A stretch of DNA of 64,000 nt. Source: Bordetella genomosp. 8 (GTDB lineage: Bacteria > Pseudomonadota > Gammaproteobacteria > Burkholderiales > Burkholderiaceae_B). The stretch spans positions 2,418,001 through 2,482,000 of the forward strand of contig NZ_CP021108.1 of assembly GCF_002119685.1 (NCBI RefSeq). The letters run 5' to 3'. The notes beneath the pieces are model-generated. The model did not search any database, was not told the origin of the DNA, and worked only from the letters and a program-made list of their open reading frames with translations. Positions 1 to 11,456 of this stretch are shown here, piece after piece (position 1 is the stretch's first letter; each line of letters starts with the position of its first letter). The translations under genes and the position numbers were made by a program.

Positions 1-1
1 A

Positions 2-3000
2 TTCCATTCCTATGCCTTCGACTTTTCCGTGTGGGAGATATTCGGCGCCTTGTGCACCGGCGGCAAGCTGGTCGTCGTCCCGCACGACGTCAGTCGTTCG
101 CCCGACGAATTCCTCGAACTGCTGCGCGCGCAGCGCGTGACCGTCCTCAACCAGACGCCTTCGGCGTTCCAGCAGCTGATGCAGGCGCCAGGACTTCAGG
201 GCCGCGCCGACGGCCATGGCCTGGCGCTGCGCGTGGTGATCTTCGGCGGCGAGGCGCTGGAACCGCGCGCCTTGCTGCCATGGATGTCCGCCTTCGGTGA
301 CCAGTCGCCCCGCCTGGTCAACATGTACGGCATTACCGAGACCACGGTGCACGTCACGTATCGGCCGATCACGCTGGCCGATGCGGATACCGGCAGCAGC
401 CCCATCGGGATCGGAATTCCGGACCTGGGCCTGTGCGTGCTGGATGCGGAGATGGCGCCGGCACCCATAGGCGTGCCGGGTGAGCTGTACGTCAGTGGCG
501 CCGGCCTGGCGCGCGGCTATCTGAACCGTCCTGGCCTGACCGCGGAACGCTTCGTCGCGCATCCCGATGGCAATGGCGAGCGGCTGTATCGCACCGGCGA
601 CATGGCGCGCTGGACGCATGATGGCCAGCTGGAATACCTGGGCAGGCTGGATCAGCAGGTGAAAATCCGCGGCTTTCGGATCGAGCTGGGCGAAATCGAA
701 GCGCGCTTGCTGGCGCAGGCCGGTGTCCGGCAGTGCGCGGTGCTGGCGCAAACCGGCACGGAGGAAGGCCAGGGTGGGGACCACGCCCGCCTGGTCGCCT
801 ATGTCACGCCCGCGAACCTGGATCCCGCCATGTTGCGCCAGGCATTGGAGCGGGAGCTGCCGGCATACATGGTGCCGGCCGCCATCGTCGCGCTGGACGC
901 CTTGCCCGTCACGGCCAACGGCAAGCTGGACCGTAAGGCGCTGCCCCGGGCACGTTTCGAGTCCGGCCAGGACCATGAGGCGCCGCTGGGGCCGGTGGAG
1001 GAAGCCCTTGCCGATACCTGGCGCAAGGTGCTGGGCATCGGCCGGCTCGGCCGCCATGACAATTTTTTCGAGATCGGCGGCGACTCCATCCTGAGCCTGC
1101 AGATCGTGGCGCGGTTGCGGCAGGCGGGCTGGCGCGTCACGCCTCGGCAGATGTTCGAACGCCAGAGCATCGCGGCCTTGGCGGAGGTGGCGGTGCGCCT
1201 GGACGGGCAGGGCCGTTCCGTTGCTGGCGCGCCCGCCGCTGGCACGTCCGCCGCGGGCACGTCCGCCGCGGGCACGTCCTCCGATGGCGCGTCATCCGAT
1301 GCCGCCTCCGACGACGCCTCCGCCGACGCCGCGCGTCAAGAAGACGCCAGGGCTGAGACCGTGCCAGGCCAGGAAGTGCCACTGCTGCCCATCCAGGCCA
1401 GTTTCCTCGAACAGCCGCTGCCCACGCACAACCACTGGAATCAGGCGGTACTGCTGCGCAGCGACGCGGAGATCGATATCGACGCGCTGCGGGCCGCCCT
1501 GGCGGCCGTGGTGGCGCATCACGATGCGCTACGGTTGCGCTACCGGCGCGAAGCGGATGGCCGCTGGGTCCAGCGCTACGCCCAAGCCGATACGGCTGCC
1601 GAGATCCGGGACGTGCCCGTCTGGGACGTGCCCGTCTGGGACGTGCCCGCGCGCGACGCCGCGCAGATCGAGGCGCACTGCGCGCGGGCGCAGGCCAGCC
1701 TGGATATCACCGACGGCCCCTTGCTGCGCGCCGTGCGCATGCAGGTGGCCGACGGAAGCTGGCGTTTGCTGCTGGTGGTCCACCATCTGGCCATCGACGG
1801 CGTGTCCTGGCGCATCCTGCTGGAGGACCTGCGCCTGGCCTATGAGCAGGCGACGACCTCGACCTCGACCTCAACCTCGCCTTCGAACACGACGTCCACG
1901 CCGACGCTGCCCGCACGCACGGCCAGCTACGGTGCCTGGGCGCGCTATCTGCGCGAGCAAGCCGCCGCGCACCTACCCGACGCGCAGTACTGGCTGAACC
2001 AGCCCGCAGGCGACTTCCCGACGCCGGACCACGCGGGCGCCGCGGCGCGGCTATGCGACCAACGACGCATCCAGCTCAGCCTGACCCGCGAGCAGACGCA
2101 CTCCCTGCTGCGGCAGGCGCCCGCCGCCTACCGTACGCAGGTCAACGACCTGTTGCTGGCCTCCCTGGCCGCGGCCCTGAAGCAATGGCGCAGCGTGCGT
2201 GCGGTCCGCATCGACCTGGAAGGCCACGGTCGGGAGAGCGGGGTGGAGCCCGAGGCGCCCGACGTCACCCGCACCGTGGGCTGGTTCACGAGCATCTACC
2301 CGGTCGTCCTGGAGACGGACGGCGAACCGGAACAACTGATCCGTCGCACCAAGGAACAATTGCGCGGCGTTCCGCGCAACGGCATGGGCCATGGCGTGCT
2401 GAAACAATGGGGCGACCCATCCGTCCGCGACGCATTGGCGCGCGCGCCCCAGGCGCCTATCCTCTTCAACTACCTGGGCCAGTTCGACGCCGGCGTGGGC
2501 GCTGGCGGCGACTGGCGTGTCGCCGCCGAAGACGTAGGCGCCGGCCAACTGGACAGCGCGCCCTTGTCGCACGCGCTGACCATCAACGGCCGCGTCTATG
2601 ACGGCCGGCTGACACTGGACCTGGGCTACAGCGGCGGGCAGTGGGCCGAATCGACCATGCGCGACTTGGCCGCGTGCTGGACGCAGGCGCTGTCGTCCGT
2701 GATCGCGCATTGCACCGGCGGCGCGCAGGGCGTCACGCCCTCGGATTTCCCGCTGGCGCGACTGACGCAGGCCGAACTGGACGCGCTGCCTATTCCGGCA
2801 CCGGTCGGCCAGTGGCAGGATATCTACCCGGTCACACCCATGCAGGCCGGCATGCTGTTTCACGCCGTCTATGAACACGACGCCGCGGCCGGTAGCACGG
2901 CAGCCACCAGCACGGCGGCCACCAGCACGGTAGCCACCACCACGGCAGCCACAACCACGGCAGCCACGAGCACGGCAGCCACGAGCACGGCCCCCGCCGC

Positions 3001-6000
3001 TGCCGATCAACCCTACATCAACCAGCTGCGCGTCGACGTGCGCGGCCTGGACGTGGCGCGTTTCCAGGCCGCCTGGGACGCCGCCGTGGCCCGCCATGAC
3101 GTGCTGCGCACCGGCTTCGTCACTCGCGCGGGCGCGCCCCTGCAATGGATCGCCCGCCAGGCCCGGCTGCCCTTCGAACAACTGACCCTGCGCGGCGCCG
3201 CGAGCGACGTGGCCACTCAATTGGACGCCCTGGCGGCCGCCCAACGCGCGGCCGGCTTCGACCTGACAAAGCCGCCCCTGATGCGCTGCCTGCTGGTGCG
3301 CGTGAACGACGACACCCATCACTTCATCTGGACCCACCATCATCTGTTGATGGACGGATGGAGCATCTCCCAACTCTTGGGTGAAGTGCTCAGCGAATAC
3401 GCCGGCAGGGTGGTCACGCGCCCCGCTGGACGCTACAAGGATTATCTGCATTGGCTTGCCACCCGCGACGCGAAAGCCACCGAGGCCTACTGGACCGGGC
3501 AATTGCGCCAACTGCAAGCGCCGACCTTGCTGGCGGAAACCGTATCCGCCGCGCGGCTCGCGCCAGACATGCAGCCGGAGCAGGACCGGTATGGCAGCTG
3601 GACCCTGGACCTGGACGATGCGGCGACCCAGTCGCTGGCGGCCTGCGCGCGGCGCGAACGTGTCACGCTCAATACGCTGGTGCAGGCCGCGTTGTCGCTC
3701 GTGTTGAGCCTGCATACAGGTCAGGACACGGTGGCTTTCGGGGCGACGACCTCGGGCCGCCCGGATGATCTGGCGGGGGCGCAGCACGTGCTCGGCCTGT
3801 ATATCAACACGCTGCCCGTCCTGGTGCCCTTGCGCGCGACGCAGACGGTCGGAGACTGGCTGCGCGAACTCCAGGCGGGCAACGTTGCCGCGCGCGAGCA
3901 CGAGCATACGCCGCTGTATGCGATACAACGCTGGGCAGGCCTGGGTGGACAGGCCCTGTTCGACACGCTGCTGGTGTTCGAAAATTACCCCGTCGATGAG
4001 GCATTGGCCCAACCCTTGCCCGGCGACGTGCGATTCAGCGGACTGGCGACGACGGAGCAGACCAGCTATCCGTTGACGGTGGTCGTCTCGCATCGGGACC
4101 ACCTGTATCTGCGCCTGGGGCATGACCGGCTGTCGTTCGGCGATGCGGAAGCGGAAATGCTGGGGCGTCGCTTGCTGCGGACGCTGTCGCTGTTGGCGGC
4201 CGATGGCGAAGCGGGTCTGGGGACGTTGGCATTGCTGGCGGACCAGGAAGGCGATGCATTGCGTTCGTGGATGGTCGGCGGGCCGCTCGCCGAGGCACTG
4301 GCGGGATGGCGGGACCGGCCCGTCCACGCCGTGATCGCGGCGCAGGCGGCCCGCACGCCGGATGCTGTCGCGGTGAGTATGGCGGTGGATGAGCAGGGTA
4401 GTGCGGGCGGCACGTTGACCCTGACCTACGCGGAACTGGAGCGGCAGTCGAACCGGCTGGCGCATCGGCTGATGTCGTTGGGCGTGGGGCCTGAGCGACG
4501 CGTGGCGATCGCCGCGCATCGGCATCCGTCGCTGGTGGTCAGCCTTCTGGCGGTGCTCAAGACCGGCGCGGCCTATGTGCCGCTGGATCCGGAGTATCCG
4601 GATGACCGGCTGGCCTACATGGTCCAGGACAGTGCGCCCGCGCTGGTGTTGACGCAATCGTGGCTGTCGGACCGCGTGCGGTCATGGACCGATGCGGTCC
4701 TGGAGGTCGACACGCTGGACCTTTCCGGCGAGCCGTACCACACCCCCGACGTACCGGTGCACACCGAGCAGGCGTGCTACGTGATCTACACCTCCGGCTC
4801 GACCGGCAAGCCCAAGGGCGCCACCAACCGCCACATCGGCCTGGGCAACCGCCTGGCCTGGATGCAGCAGGCCTACGGCCTGGGCGAAGACGACGTGGTA
4901 TTGCAGAAGACACCCTTCAGCTTCGATGTATCGGTCTGGGAGTTCTTCTGGCCGCTGATGACAGGCGCGCGCCTGGCGCTGGCCGGCGTGGGCGAGCATC
5001 GCGATGCCGAGCGGCTGTTGGCGCGCATCGTCGATCACGGCGTCACGACGCTGCACTTCGTGCCCTCGATGCTGCACGCCTTCGTTGCCCACTGCGAATC
5101 GCAGGTGGCCACGGTGAAGGGCAGTGACGCCCGGCAGGGCCATGACGCGTCGCGTGGCCAGGGAACGCCGCCGGCCGGCGACGTGCCCGTGCTGGACGCG
5201 GCCCGGCAGGTGCTGCGCCGCGTCTTCTGCAGCGGCGAAGCATTGCCGGCCGAACTATGCGGCCGTTTCCAGGCCCTGTTTCCGAATACGGAGCTGCACA
5301 ACCTGTACGGCCCGACCGAGGCGGCCATCGACGTCACGTCCTGGGATTGCGCGAACGCCAGCGGCACAGGCGTGCCCATCGGCCGCCCGATTGCCGGCCT
5401 GCGTACGCATGTCCTTGACGCAAACTTGAACGAAGTCCCGCCGGGCGTGGCGGGCGAGTTGTACCTGGGCGGCACGGGCCTGGGTCGGGGCTATCTGAAC
5501 CGACCGGGCCTGACCGCCGATCGCTTCGTGGCCGATCCCTACGGGACAGGACTGCGGCTCTATCGCACCGGGGATCTGGCACGTTGGAACCATGAAGGCC
5601 AGCTCGAATACCTCGGCCGCCTGGACCACCAGGTCAAGCTGCGCGGCCAGCGCATCGAACTCGGTGAAATCGAAGCGCAGCTGCAAGCGCAAGCCGGCGT
5701 GCAACAGGCAGCGGTCCTGGCGCAAGCGGGCGCGCCACCGGGCCCAGGTAATGCCGGTAATGCCGGGGTCGCCAGCACCGTGGGCACCGCCGGCACCGCC
5801 AGCACCGCCAGCGTGCGGCTGGTCGCGTACGTCACGCCAGCAGACCTGGACGCCGCCGAATTGCGGCAAGCCCTGGAGCGCAGCCTGCCCGCCTACATGG
5901 TCCCATCCGCTTTCGTCCTGCTGGACAAGCTCCCGGTCACAGCCAACGGCAAGCTCGATCGCCGAGCACTCCCCCAGGCGGAATTCACCGTCACGGACCC

Positions 6001-9000
6001 CTACGAACCCCCGCAAGGCCAGGCGGAAGAAACCCTGGCCGCCATCTGGCGCGACGTCCTCGGCATCGACCAAATCGGTCGCCACGACAACTACTTCGAA
6101 GTCGGCGGCGACTCGATCCTGAGCATCCAGATCGTCGCGCGAGCACGGCAAGCCGGGCTGCGGCTCACCCCCCGGCAGGTATTCGAGCACCAGACCATCG
6201 CCGAACTGGCGAACGACGCCGTGCCCATGCCCGTGCCTGTGCCCACGCACGGCTTCGACGCGCCAGTGCCGCCGGCCGCAGCCGCGCCGGCCCCTGGTAT
6301 GTCGACCGCCGTGTCGCAGGGCATGGCCTCCAGGAACCCGCCCGTCCGCCAGACCCTGGCCGATCACCCCGGCACACCCGCCGCCGCGACGCTGGGCCTG
6401 GCCGATGCCGGCATCGAAGATGTCCACTCCCTTTCGCCGACACAGGAAGGCATGCTGTTCCACTCGATCGAGGCGAACGGCAAAGCCCTTTACGTGAACC
6501 AGATCAGCGTCCGCGTGCACGGCGCCGACGCGCAACGCCTGGCCGACGCATGGGCGGCGATGGTGGCGCGCCATCCTACCTTGCGCACCTCCTTCCTGTG
6601 GCAAGCCGGCATGGACCGCCCGTTGCAGATTGTCCATCGCCACGTCGACCCCCAGGTCCGCGTCCTCGATTGGCGCGGCCGCCCGGATCTGCCGGAGCAA
6701 CTGGCCGCCCACGCGGCAGCCGAGGCGCAAGCCATCGATCTCGCGCGCCCGCCGCTATCTCGCCTGGCCCTGATCCGCCTGGACGCCGATACCCATCAGC
6801 TGATCTGGACGCACCATCACCTGTTGCTGGACGGCTGGAGCGCGTCGCGCCTGATGGGCGAGTGGCTGCGCGCCTACGGCGGCGATCCGCTGCCGCCCGC
6901 CGGCCCGGCCTACGGCCGCTACGTGCGATGGCTGGCTGGCCAGGATCGCCAGGCCAGCGAGCGCTTCTGGCAGCAGGCGCTGCGGTCCCTGGACGGTCCG
7001 ACGCTGCTGGGGCAGTGCCCCGGCGCTCGCCAGCAACCGGGCGCGGAAGGCTATGCGCGCATCTACACCCGCCTGGACGCCGCGCGCACCGCCAGCCTGC
7101 GGCAATTCGCCCAGTCCCAGCGCGTCACGCTGAACACGGTGATCCAGGCAGCCTGGGGACTGCTGTTGCAGCGCTGCGCCGGCAAGGACACGGTCGTGTT
7201 CGGCGCCACGGTATCGGGGCGTCCCGCCGCCCTGGAAGGGGTGGAGGACATCCTGGGCCTGTTCATCAACACCATACCGGTGCCCGTCCGCGCGGCACCG
7301 TCGCGGACGGTGGGAGACTTCCTGCGCGACCTGCAGGCGGAAAACCTTCGATTGCGCGAACACGAGCATGCCGGGTTGGCGGACATCCAGCGGTGGGCCG
7401 GGTCTTCCGGCCGGCCATTGTTCGACAGCATCATCGTGTTCGAGAACTATCCGGTCGACCGCACCTTGAAGGGCCGCGAACGCTACGGACTGCGCTTCGA
7501 GGACAGCCACGGCGGCGGGCTGACCGGCTACGTCATGGACATACAGGTCGTCGCCACCGACGAAATCGAACTGGAGTACTGCTACGCCACGGCGACGCTG
7601 CCCGAGGCCATGGTGCTCGACCTGCGGCGCCAGATGGAGCAGCTGCTGCGCGAGATCGAGCGCGATGCGCGGGCGCCCGTGGGCAACCTGGGGTGGCTGG
7701 ACGAAGCGGCGCTCGGCCATCTGCGGGACTGGGGCCGCGACGCCGGTCAGCCGCCCGCCGGCGAACGGGGCTACGTCCATGAGCTGATCGCCGCGCATGC
7801 GCGGCGGCAACCGGATGCCCTGGCCGTGGTCATGGATGACGGCGCGTACACCTATGCCGCCCTCGACGCGGCGGCCAACCGCCTGGCGCATCGCCTGGTG
7901 CGGGCGGGCATCGGCCCCGAAGTCCGGGTCGGCGTGGCGATGCCGCGTTCGCTCGACATCGTGGTGGCCTTCCTGGCAGTCCTCAAGGCGGGTGGCACCT
8001 ACGTACCGATGGACCTGGATCATCCCGAGGACCGCCTGGCCTACATCGCGCGCGACAGCGGCATGGCGCTGCTGCTGGCCGCGTCATCGGCGCCGGCCCA
8101 TCTGTCGCGCATCGGCGTGCCGGTGCTGGCCTGCGATGCCGCGATCACCGCGGGCCAGCCGTCCGGACAGCCTTCCACCCAGCCGCCCGGCCCGCCGTCC
8201 ACCCAACCACGCGTGCGCCTGTCGCCGGACAATCTTGCCTACATCATCTATACGTCCGGCTCCACCGGCAAGCCCAAGGGCGTGGCGGTCAGCCACGGTC
8301 CGCTCGCCATGCACTGCCAGGCCACGGCGCGCATCTACGGCATGACGCCGGATTCGCGCGAGCTGCTGTTCATGTCGTTCTCGTTCGACGGCGCGCATGA
8401 ACGATGGCTGACGACGTTGACGACCGGAGCGCGCCTGGCGGTGCGCGGCCAGGACCTTTGGACCGCGCAGGAATCACTGGATGCCTTGCGCCGTTACGGC
8501 ATCACCAATGGCGCCTTCCCGCCCGCCTACCTGGCGCAGATGGCGGAACATGCCGCATTGCATGGCAACGCGCCGACCATGGACCTGTACGTGTTCGGTG
8601 GCGAGGCGATGCCGCGCGCGGTCTACGAACGGGTCCGTACGCACCTGCCGGCGCGCAGCTATATCAACGGCTATGGTCCCACCGAGACCGTGGTGACGCC
8701 CCTGATCTGGAAAACGCCGGCCGACGCCGGCTTCGATTGCGCCTATGCACCCATCGGCAAGACGGTGGGCGAGCGGCAGCTGTACGTGCTGGACGCGGAC
8801 CTGCGGCCGGTGCCGGTCGGGCACGTCGGCGAGCTATACATCGGCGGCTACGGCGTGGCCCGGGGCTATCTGGGGCGCATGGCACTGACCGCGGAAAGCT
8901 TTGTCGCCGATCCCTTCGGGGATCCGGGCTCGCGCATGTATCGCAGCGGCGATATGGTGCGGTGGCTGCCGGACGGCAATGTGGAGTACATCGGCCGGCG

Positions 9001-10489
9001 CGACAACCAGGTCAAGATCCGCGGGTTCCGCATCGAACTGGGCGAAGTCGAGTCGCGCATCCTGGCGCTGCCGGGCGTGGAAGAGGCCGCCGTCGTGGTG
9101 CACCAGGGACCGTCCGGGACGCAGTTGGCCGCCTATATCGGCGCGGGCCAACAAAGCGCCAGTACCGGCACTCCCGGCACCCCCGGCGCTACCGGCACCA
9201 CCGGCATCACCACCCCCGGCGCCCATGCCTTGGCAGCCCGCCTGCGCACGCAGCTCGCCGCGCAACTGCCGGACTACATGGTGCCCGCATCCATCACGGT
9301 GTTGCCCAGCTTGCCGCGCCTGATCAGCGGCAAGCTGGACCGGCAGTCCCTGCCGGCGCCCGGCGCGGCGGCGCAGCGGGAATTCGTGGCGCCGTCCACC
9401 GACGCCGCGCGCCAGCTTGCCGCCATCTGGGAAAACGTACTGGACGCCCCCCGCGTGGGACAGACCGACAACTTCTTCGAGCTGGGCGGCGATTCGCTGC
9501 TGAGCCTCAAGATGTTGAGCCGCGTACGCGCGCTGGCCCACCCGGACCTGACGTTCACGCTGCGCGACCTGATGCGCCAGCCCACCATCGCCGGCCTGCT
9601 GGGCCTGGACGAGATCCAGCCGCCGGCGCCGGTTCCGCTGAACGGCGGCCAGGGCACGCGCGCGCCCTTGTTCTGCGTGCATGCGGGCATGGGCACGCTT
9701 TACGACTACCAGCCGCTGGCCAGGGATTTCGACGGCATCCAGCCGATATACGGCCTGCCGTGCCGCATGCTGCTGGACGACGCCCACCTGGACCATTCCC
9801 TGTCGCAGATGGCCGACGATTATTGCGCCATGGTCGTGGCGGCGCAGCCGCAAGGCCCCATCCACCTGCTGGGATGGTCGCTGGGCGGCACGCTGGCCGC
9901 GATGATGACGCAACGCCTGGAAGCACAAGGCCGAACCGTCGCCTTTCTGGGCCTGGTGGATCCCTACGTCAGCGGGCTGGAGCAGGATCCCTTGCGCGAC
10001 TGGCGCGAGGACCTGCCGGCCTATGCGCGGTTGATGGTGCCCGATATTCCGCGCGATCGCACCGCCGCCATCGACCTTGCCGGCGAGCCTGAATTGACGC
10101 AGGAGGCAGCCGCGTCGCGCCTGCGCGATCTGCTGGACGGCTCGACGGCCGGCCAGGCGGCCTTGGGCGCCCAGGAGCTTGCGCGCATCTTCCTGGTGGC
10201 GCGTCGCCTGCAGGCCCTGTCGCTGGAGGCCGGTCCCGTCGGCAAGGTGCGCGCGCGTCCATGGTGCTGGTGGCGCGCGGACCGCGATCCCGTGCAACGG
10301 TGGACGCTGTCGGCGCAGCTGGGCCACGCGACCGGCGTGGTCCATCGCACCTTGGACGCGGATCACTATGCCATCATCCGCGCCGCCGGACTGCGCGAGC
10401 AGCTGGCCGCCGTGCTGGCGATGGCATGCGACAACGGCGATGCCGCCGACGACGACGCCGAAGCAGCACTTGTGGCGGAGGACTTATAA
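2..10489 (+). CDS. Nonribosomal peptide synthetase, 5'-truncated by the window edge (A-T-E / C-A-T / C-A-T-TE)
   Basis: The frame is open from base 2, inside the core of an adenylation domain, so the true start lies upstream. Order seen: A1 (to about 950, ending in NGKLDR); carrier T1 (Ser codon 1085); epimerisation domain (HHLAIDG at 1781); C2 (HHHLLMDG at 3335); A2 (about 4320-5980); T2 (Ser 6113); C3 (HHHLLLDG at 6812); A3 (about 7770-9350); T3 (Ser 9494); type I thioesterase (GWSLGG with Ser 9878, His 10364). Ten-residue codes I aligned to GrsA: A1 DFWNIGMVHK (threonine code), A2 DVWHFSLIDK (serine code), A3 DGEAVGGVTK (not assigned; Glu at position 239 suggests a cationic side chain). 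The C-terminal product would therefore be D-Thr, Ser, X, released by the TE. Neighbouring hydroxamate genes, exporter and receptor make this a siderophore synthetase. Seven in-frame tandem repeats lie in linkers. It ends 6 bp inside the convergent esterase. Confidence 0.95.
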   Translation, partial: FHSYAFDFSVWEIFGALCTGGKLVVVPHDVSRSPDEFLELLRAQRVTVLNQTPSAFQQLMQAPGLQGRADGHGLALRVVIFGGEALEPRALLPWMSAFGDQSPRLVNMYGITETTVHVTYRPITLADADTGSSPIGIGIPDLGLCVLDAEMAPAPIGVPGELYVSGAGLARGYLNRPGLTAERFVAHPDGNGERLYRTGDMARWTHDGQLEYLGRLDQQVKIRGFRIELGEIEARLLAQAGVRQCAVLAQTGTEEGQGGDHARLVAYVTPANLDPAMLRQALERELPAYMVPAAIVALDALPVTANGKLDRKALPRARFESGQDHEAPLGPVEEALADTWRKVLGIGRLGRHDNFFEIGGDSILSLQIVARLRQAGWRVTPRQMFERQSIAALAEVAVRLDGQGRSVAGAPAAGTSAAGTSAAGTSSDGASSDAASDDASADAARQEDARAETVPGQEVPLLPIQASFLEQPLPTHNHWNQAVLLRSDAEIDIDALRAALAAVVAHHDALRLRYRREADGRWVQRYAQADTAAEIRDVPVWDVPVWDVPARDAAQIEAHCARAQASLDITDGPLLRAVRMQVADGSWRLLLVVHHLAIDGVSWRILLEDLRLAYEQATTSTSTSTSPSNTTSTPTLPARTASYGAWARYLREQAAAHLPDAQYWLNQPAGDFPTPDHAGAAARLCDQRRIQLSLTREQTHSLLRQAPAAYRTQVNDLLLASLAAALKQWRSVRAVRIDLEGHGRESGVEPEAPDVTRTVGWFTSIYPVVLETDGEPEQLIRRTKEQLRGVPRNGMGHGVLKQWGDPSVRDALARAPQAPILFNYLGQFDAGVGAGGDWRVAAEDVGAGQLDSAPLSHALTINGRVYDGRLTLDLGYSGGQWAESTMRDLAACWTQALSSVIAHCTGGAQGVTPSDFPLARLTQAELDALPIPAPVGQWQDIYPVTPMQAGMLFHAVYEHDAAAGSTAATSTAATSTVATTTAATTTAATSTAATSTAPAAADQPYINQLRVDVRGLDVARFQAAWDAAVARHDVLRTGFVTRAGAPLQWIARQARLPFEQLTLRGAASDVATQLDALAAAQRAAGFDLTKPPLMRCLLVRVNDDTHHFIWTHHHLLMDGWSISQLLGEVLSEYAGRVVTRPAGRYKDYLHWLATRDAKATEAYWTGQLRQLQAPTLLAETVSAARLAPDMQPEQDRYGSWTLDLDDAATQSLAACARRERVTLNTLVQAALSLVLSLHTGQDTVAFGATTSGRPDDLAGAQHVLGLYINTLPVLVPLRATQTVGDWLRELQAGNVAAREHEHTPLYAIQRWAGLGGQALFDTLLVFENYPVDEALAQPLPGDVRFSGLATTEQTSYPLTVVVSHRDHLYLRLGHDRLSFGDAEAEMLGRRLLRTLSLLAADGEAGLGTLALLADQEGDALRSWMVGGPLAEALAGWRDRPVHAVIAAQAARTPDAVAVSMAVDEQGSAGGTLTLTYAELERQSNRLAHRLMSLGVGPERRVAIAAHRHPSLVVSLLAVLKTGAAYVPLDPEYPDDRLAYMVQDSAPALVLTQSWLSDRVRSWTDAVLEVDTLDLSGEPYHTPDVPVHTEQACYVIYTSGSTGKPKGATNRHIGLGNRLAWMQQAYGLGEDDVVLQKTPFSFDVSVWEFFWPLMTGARLALAGVGEHRDAERLLARIVDHGVTTLHFVPSMLHAFVAHCESQVATVKGSDARQGHDASRGQGTPPAGDVPVLDAARQVLRRVFCSGEALPAELCGRFQALFPNTELHNLYGPTEAAIDVTSWDCANASGTGVPIGRPIAGLRTHVLDANLNEVPPGVAGELYLGGTGLGRGYLNRPGLTADRFVADPYGTGLRLYRTGDLARWNHEGQLEYLGRLDHQVKLRGQRIELGEIEAQLQAQAGVQQAAVLAQAGAPPGPGNAGNAGVASTVGTAGTASTASVRLVAYVTPADLDAAELRQALERSLPAYMVPSAFVLLDKLPVTANGKLDRRALPQAEFTVTDPYEPPQGQAEETLAAIWRDVLGIDQIGRHDNYFEVGGDSILSIQIVARARQAGLRLTPRQVFEHQTIAELANDAVPMPVPVPTHGFDAPVPPAAAAPAPGMSTAVSQGMASRNPPVRQTLADHPGTPAAATLGLADAGIEDVHSLSPTQEGMLFHSIEANGKALYVNQISVRVHGADAQRLADAWAAMVARHPTLRTSFLWQAGMDRPLQIVHRHVDPQVRVLDWRGRPDLPEQLAAHAAAEAQAIDLARPPLSRLALIRLDADTHQLIWTHHHLLLDGWSASRLMGEWLRAYGGDPLPPAGPAYGRYVRWLAGQDRQASERFWQQALRSLDGPTLLGQCPGARQQPGAEGYARIYTRLDAARTASLRQFAQSQRVTLNTVIQAAWGLLLQRCAGKDTVVFGATVSGRPAALEGVEDILGLFINTIPVPVRAAPSRTVGDFLRDLQAENLRLREHEHAGLADIQRWAGSSGRPLFDSIIVFENYPVDRTLKGRERYGLRFEDSHGGGLTGYVMDIQVVATDEIELEYCYATATLPEAMVLDLRRQMEQLLREIERDARAPVGNLGWLDEAALGHLRDWGRDAGQPPAGERGYVHELIAAHARRQPDALAVVMDDGAYTYAALDAAANRLAHRLVRAGIGPEVRVGVAMPRSLDIVVAFLAVLKAGGTYVPMDLDHPEDRLAYIARDSGMALLLAASSAPAHLSRIGVPVLACDAAITAGQPSGQPSTQPPGPPSTQPRVRLSPDNLAYIIYTSGSTGKPKGVAVSHGPLAMHCQATARIYGMTPDSRELLFMSFSFDGAHERWLTTLTTGARLAVRGQDLWTAQESLDALRRYGITNGAFPPAYLAQMAEHAALHGNAPTMDLYVFGGEAMPRAVYERVRTHLPARSYINGYGPTETVVTPLIWKTPADAGFDCAYAPIGKTVGERQLYVLDADLRPVPVGHVGELYIGGYGVARGYLGRMALTAESFVADPFGDPGSRMYRSGDMVRWLPDGNVEYIGRRDNQVKIRGFRIELGEVESRILALPGVEEAAVVVHQGPSGTQLAAYIGAGQQSASTGTPGTPGATGTTGITTPGAHALAARLRTQLAAQLPDYMVPASITVLPSLPRLISGKLDRQSLPAPGAAAQREFVAPSTDAARQLAAIWENVLDAPRVGQTDNFFELGGDSLLSLKMLSRVRALAHPDLTFTLRDLMRQPTIAGLLGLDEIQPPAPVPLNGGQGTRAPLFCVHAGMGTLYDYQPLARDFDGIQPIYGLPCRMLLDDAHLDHSLSQMADDYCAMVVAAQPQGPIHLLGWSLGGTLAAMMTQRLEAQGRTVAFLGLVDPYVSGLEQDPLRDWREDLPAYARLMVPDIPRDRTAAIDLAGEPELTQEAAASRLRDLLDGSTAGQAALGAQELARIFLVARRLQALSLEAGPVGKVRARPWCWWRADRDPVQRWTLSAQLGHATGVVHRTLDADHYAIIRAAGLREQLAAVLAMACDNGDAADDDAEAALVAEDL
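1226..1300 (+). repeat. 15-bp tandem repeat in the T1-E linker of the NRPS
   Basis: Five 15-bp units, consensus GGCACGTCCGCCGCG, encode an Ala/Gly/Thr/Ser linker between carrier domain 1 and the epimerisation domain. The middle two copies are identical, suggesting recent duplication. Unit length is a multiple of three, so the frame is kept. Confidence 0.85.
1610..1654 (+). repeat. 15-bp tandem repeat inside the epimerisation domain
   Basis: Three units of GACGTGCCCGTCTGG encode repeated Asp-Val-Pro-Val-Trp. The first two copies are identical and the third has diverged at its end. It lies about 130 bp before the HHLAIDG motif, within the domain rather than in a linker. Confidence 0.85.
1856..1879 (+). 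repeat. 6-bp tandem repeat inside the epimerisation domain
   Basis: Four units of ACCTCG/ACCTCA give a Thr/Ser-rich stretch shortly after the active-site motif. It probably encodes a surface loop. Confidence 0.75.
2894..2998 (+). repeat. 15-bp tandem repeat (7 copies) inside the C2 condensation domain
   Basis: Seven units, consensus AGCACGGCAGCCACC, encode a Thr/Ala/Ser tract of about 35 residues. The tract lies just after the first condensation motif ([11 protein letters not shown]) and before the beta-strand beginning YINQLRVDV, so it is an insertion into the folded part of the domain. Confidence 0.9.
5747..5808 (+). repeat. 9-bp tandem repeats in the A2 C-terminal subdomain
   Basis: Two copies of GGTAATGCC are followed, after a short gap, by four copies of GGCACCGCC-like units. 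They encode a Gly/Asn/Ala/Thr loop between two strands of the small A subdomain. Confidence 0.8.
8156..8203 (+). repeat. 12-bp tandem repeat before the A3 ATP-binding motif
   Basis: Four 12-bp units (CAGCCGTCCGGA and variants) encode a Gln-Pro-Ser-Gly/Thr-Gln-Pro loop just upstream of the [11 protein letters not shown] motif of A3. Confidence 0.8.
9164..9208 (+). repeat. 9-bp tandem repeat in the A3 C-terminal subdomain
   Basis: Five 9-bp units (ACCGGCACT/CCCGGCACC and variants) encode a Gly-Thr-Pro/Thr loop. The position is equivalent to the repeat at 5747 in A2. Confidence 0.8.
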
Positions 10490-11455
10490 GGAACGGGAAT
10501 CCGAGCGTGGTTGGGCCGGCGCGAACGCGGCGGCCAACCACGCCGCGATATCGCGGCGTACCTGCATGGCTTCGGGAACGATGTTCCCCAGCCGCGCGAA
10601 ATCGTGCACCATGCCCGGATACACCACGCACTCGGCGCGTACGCCGGCATCGCGCAGGCGTTGTCCGTAAGCCAGGCCTTCGTCGGTGAGCATGTCGCAT
10701 TCGGCCAGGACGATATGGGCCGGCGCCAGCCCCGACAGGTCCCGGCACTCCAGCGGCGCGAAGCGCCAGTCGCGCGCGTCGCCGGCATCGCCCAGGTAAT
10801 GCCGGTACATCCAGCGCAGCGTGTCCGCCTCCAGCAGGTAGCCCGTGGCATAGCGGCGGCGCGTATCGAAATCCTCGTCGGCGCTGGTGCAGGGGTAGAG
10901 CAGCACCTGCGCCGTGGGGGGCGCCAGGCCCGCATCGCGCGATGCGATCGCCAGGCCGGTGGCCAGCGTGGCACCCGCGCTATCGCCGCACACGGCCACG
11001 CGCGACGCATCGCATCCCAGTGCCCCGGCGTTGCCGAGCGCCCATCGATAGGCATCCCAGGCATCTTCCACCGCGGCGGGAAAGCGATGTTCCGGTGCCA
11101 GCCGGTAATCCACCGCCAGCACCGCGCACGGCGTCAATGCAGCCAGGTCGCGGCACAGGGAGTCATGCGATTCCAGGCCGCCGACACAGTAGCCTCCCCC
11201 GTGGAAGAACAGCAGCAGCGGCAAGGCGCCGCCGCCCGTCGGCAGGTACAGGCGCATCGGCAGCCGGCCGCCGTCCCGCCGCGCCGTGTTCAGCAAGCGG
11301 GTTTCGACCCGTGGCGAGCCGGGCGTATCCAGCATGGGCGTGGCGGCGTCGTAGTCCGCCCGCGCCTGCTCCGGTGTGCGCGTGTGCATGGGGCGGCCCG
11401 CGCCCGCCGCCACCATGTCCAGGAAGGCCGCCAGGTCGGGCTGCAGCGTGCTCAC
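10484..11455 (-). CDS. Alpha/beta hydrolase, hormone-sensitive-lipase (HSL) family esterase
   Basis: A 323-residue cytoplasmic hydrolase with a GTG start. The oxyanion-hole motif HGGG is at residues 85-88, GDSAG with nucleophile Ser159 follows, and the triad is completed by an Asp near 258 and a His near 300 (MVHDF). This is the HSL/acetyl-hydrolase layout. It is the last gene of the minus-strand siderophore run, one base from the receptor stop, and its 3' end overlaps the NRPS by 6 bp. By position it may hydrolyse a siderophore ester or lactone to release iron. That role is inferred; HSL enzymes act on many small esters and it lacks the usual Fes/IroE architecture. Confidence 0.85.
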   Translation of the reverse strand: MSTLQPDLAAFLDMVAAGAGRPMHTRTPEQARADYDAATPMLDTPGSPRVETRLLNTARRDGGRLPMRLYLPTGGGALPLLLFFHGGGYCVGGLESHDSLCRDLAALTPCAVLAVDYRLAPEHRFPAAVEDAWDAYRWALGNAGALGCDASRVAVCGDSAGATLATGLAIASRDAGLAPPTAQVLLYPCTSADEDFDTRRRYATGYLLEADTLRWMYRHYLGDAGDARDWRFAPLECRDLSGLAPAHIVLAECDMLTDEGLAYGQRLRDAGVRAECVVYPGMVHDFARLGNIVPEAMQVRRDIAAWLAAAFAPAQPRSDSRSL

Positions 11456-11456
11456 G

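Noticed and set aside
2051..4657. 868-residue open frame antisense to the NRPS
   Set aside because: GC-rich third positions keep the antisense frame open. The translation is Arg/Gln/Gly-rich with no domain, and the plus strand encodes clear E, C and A domains.
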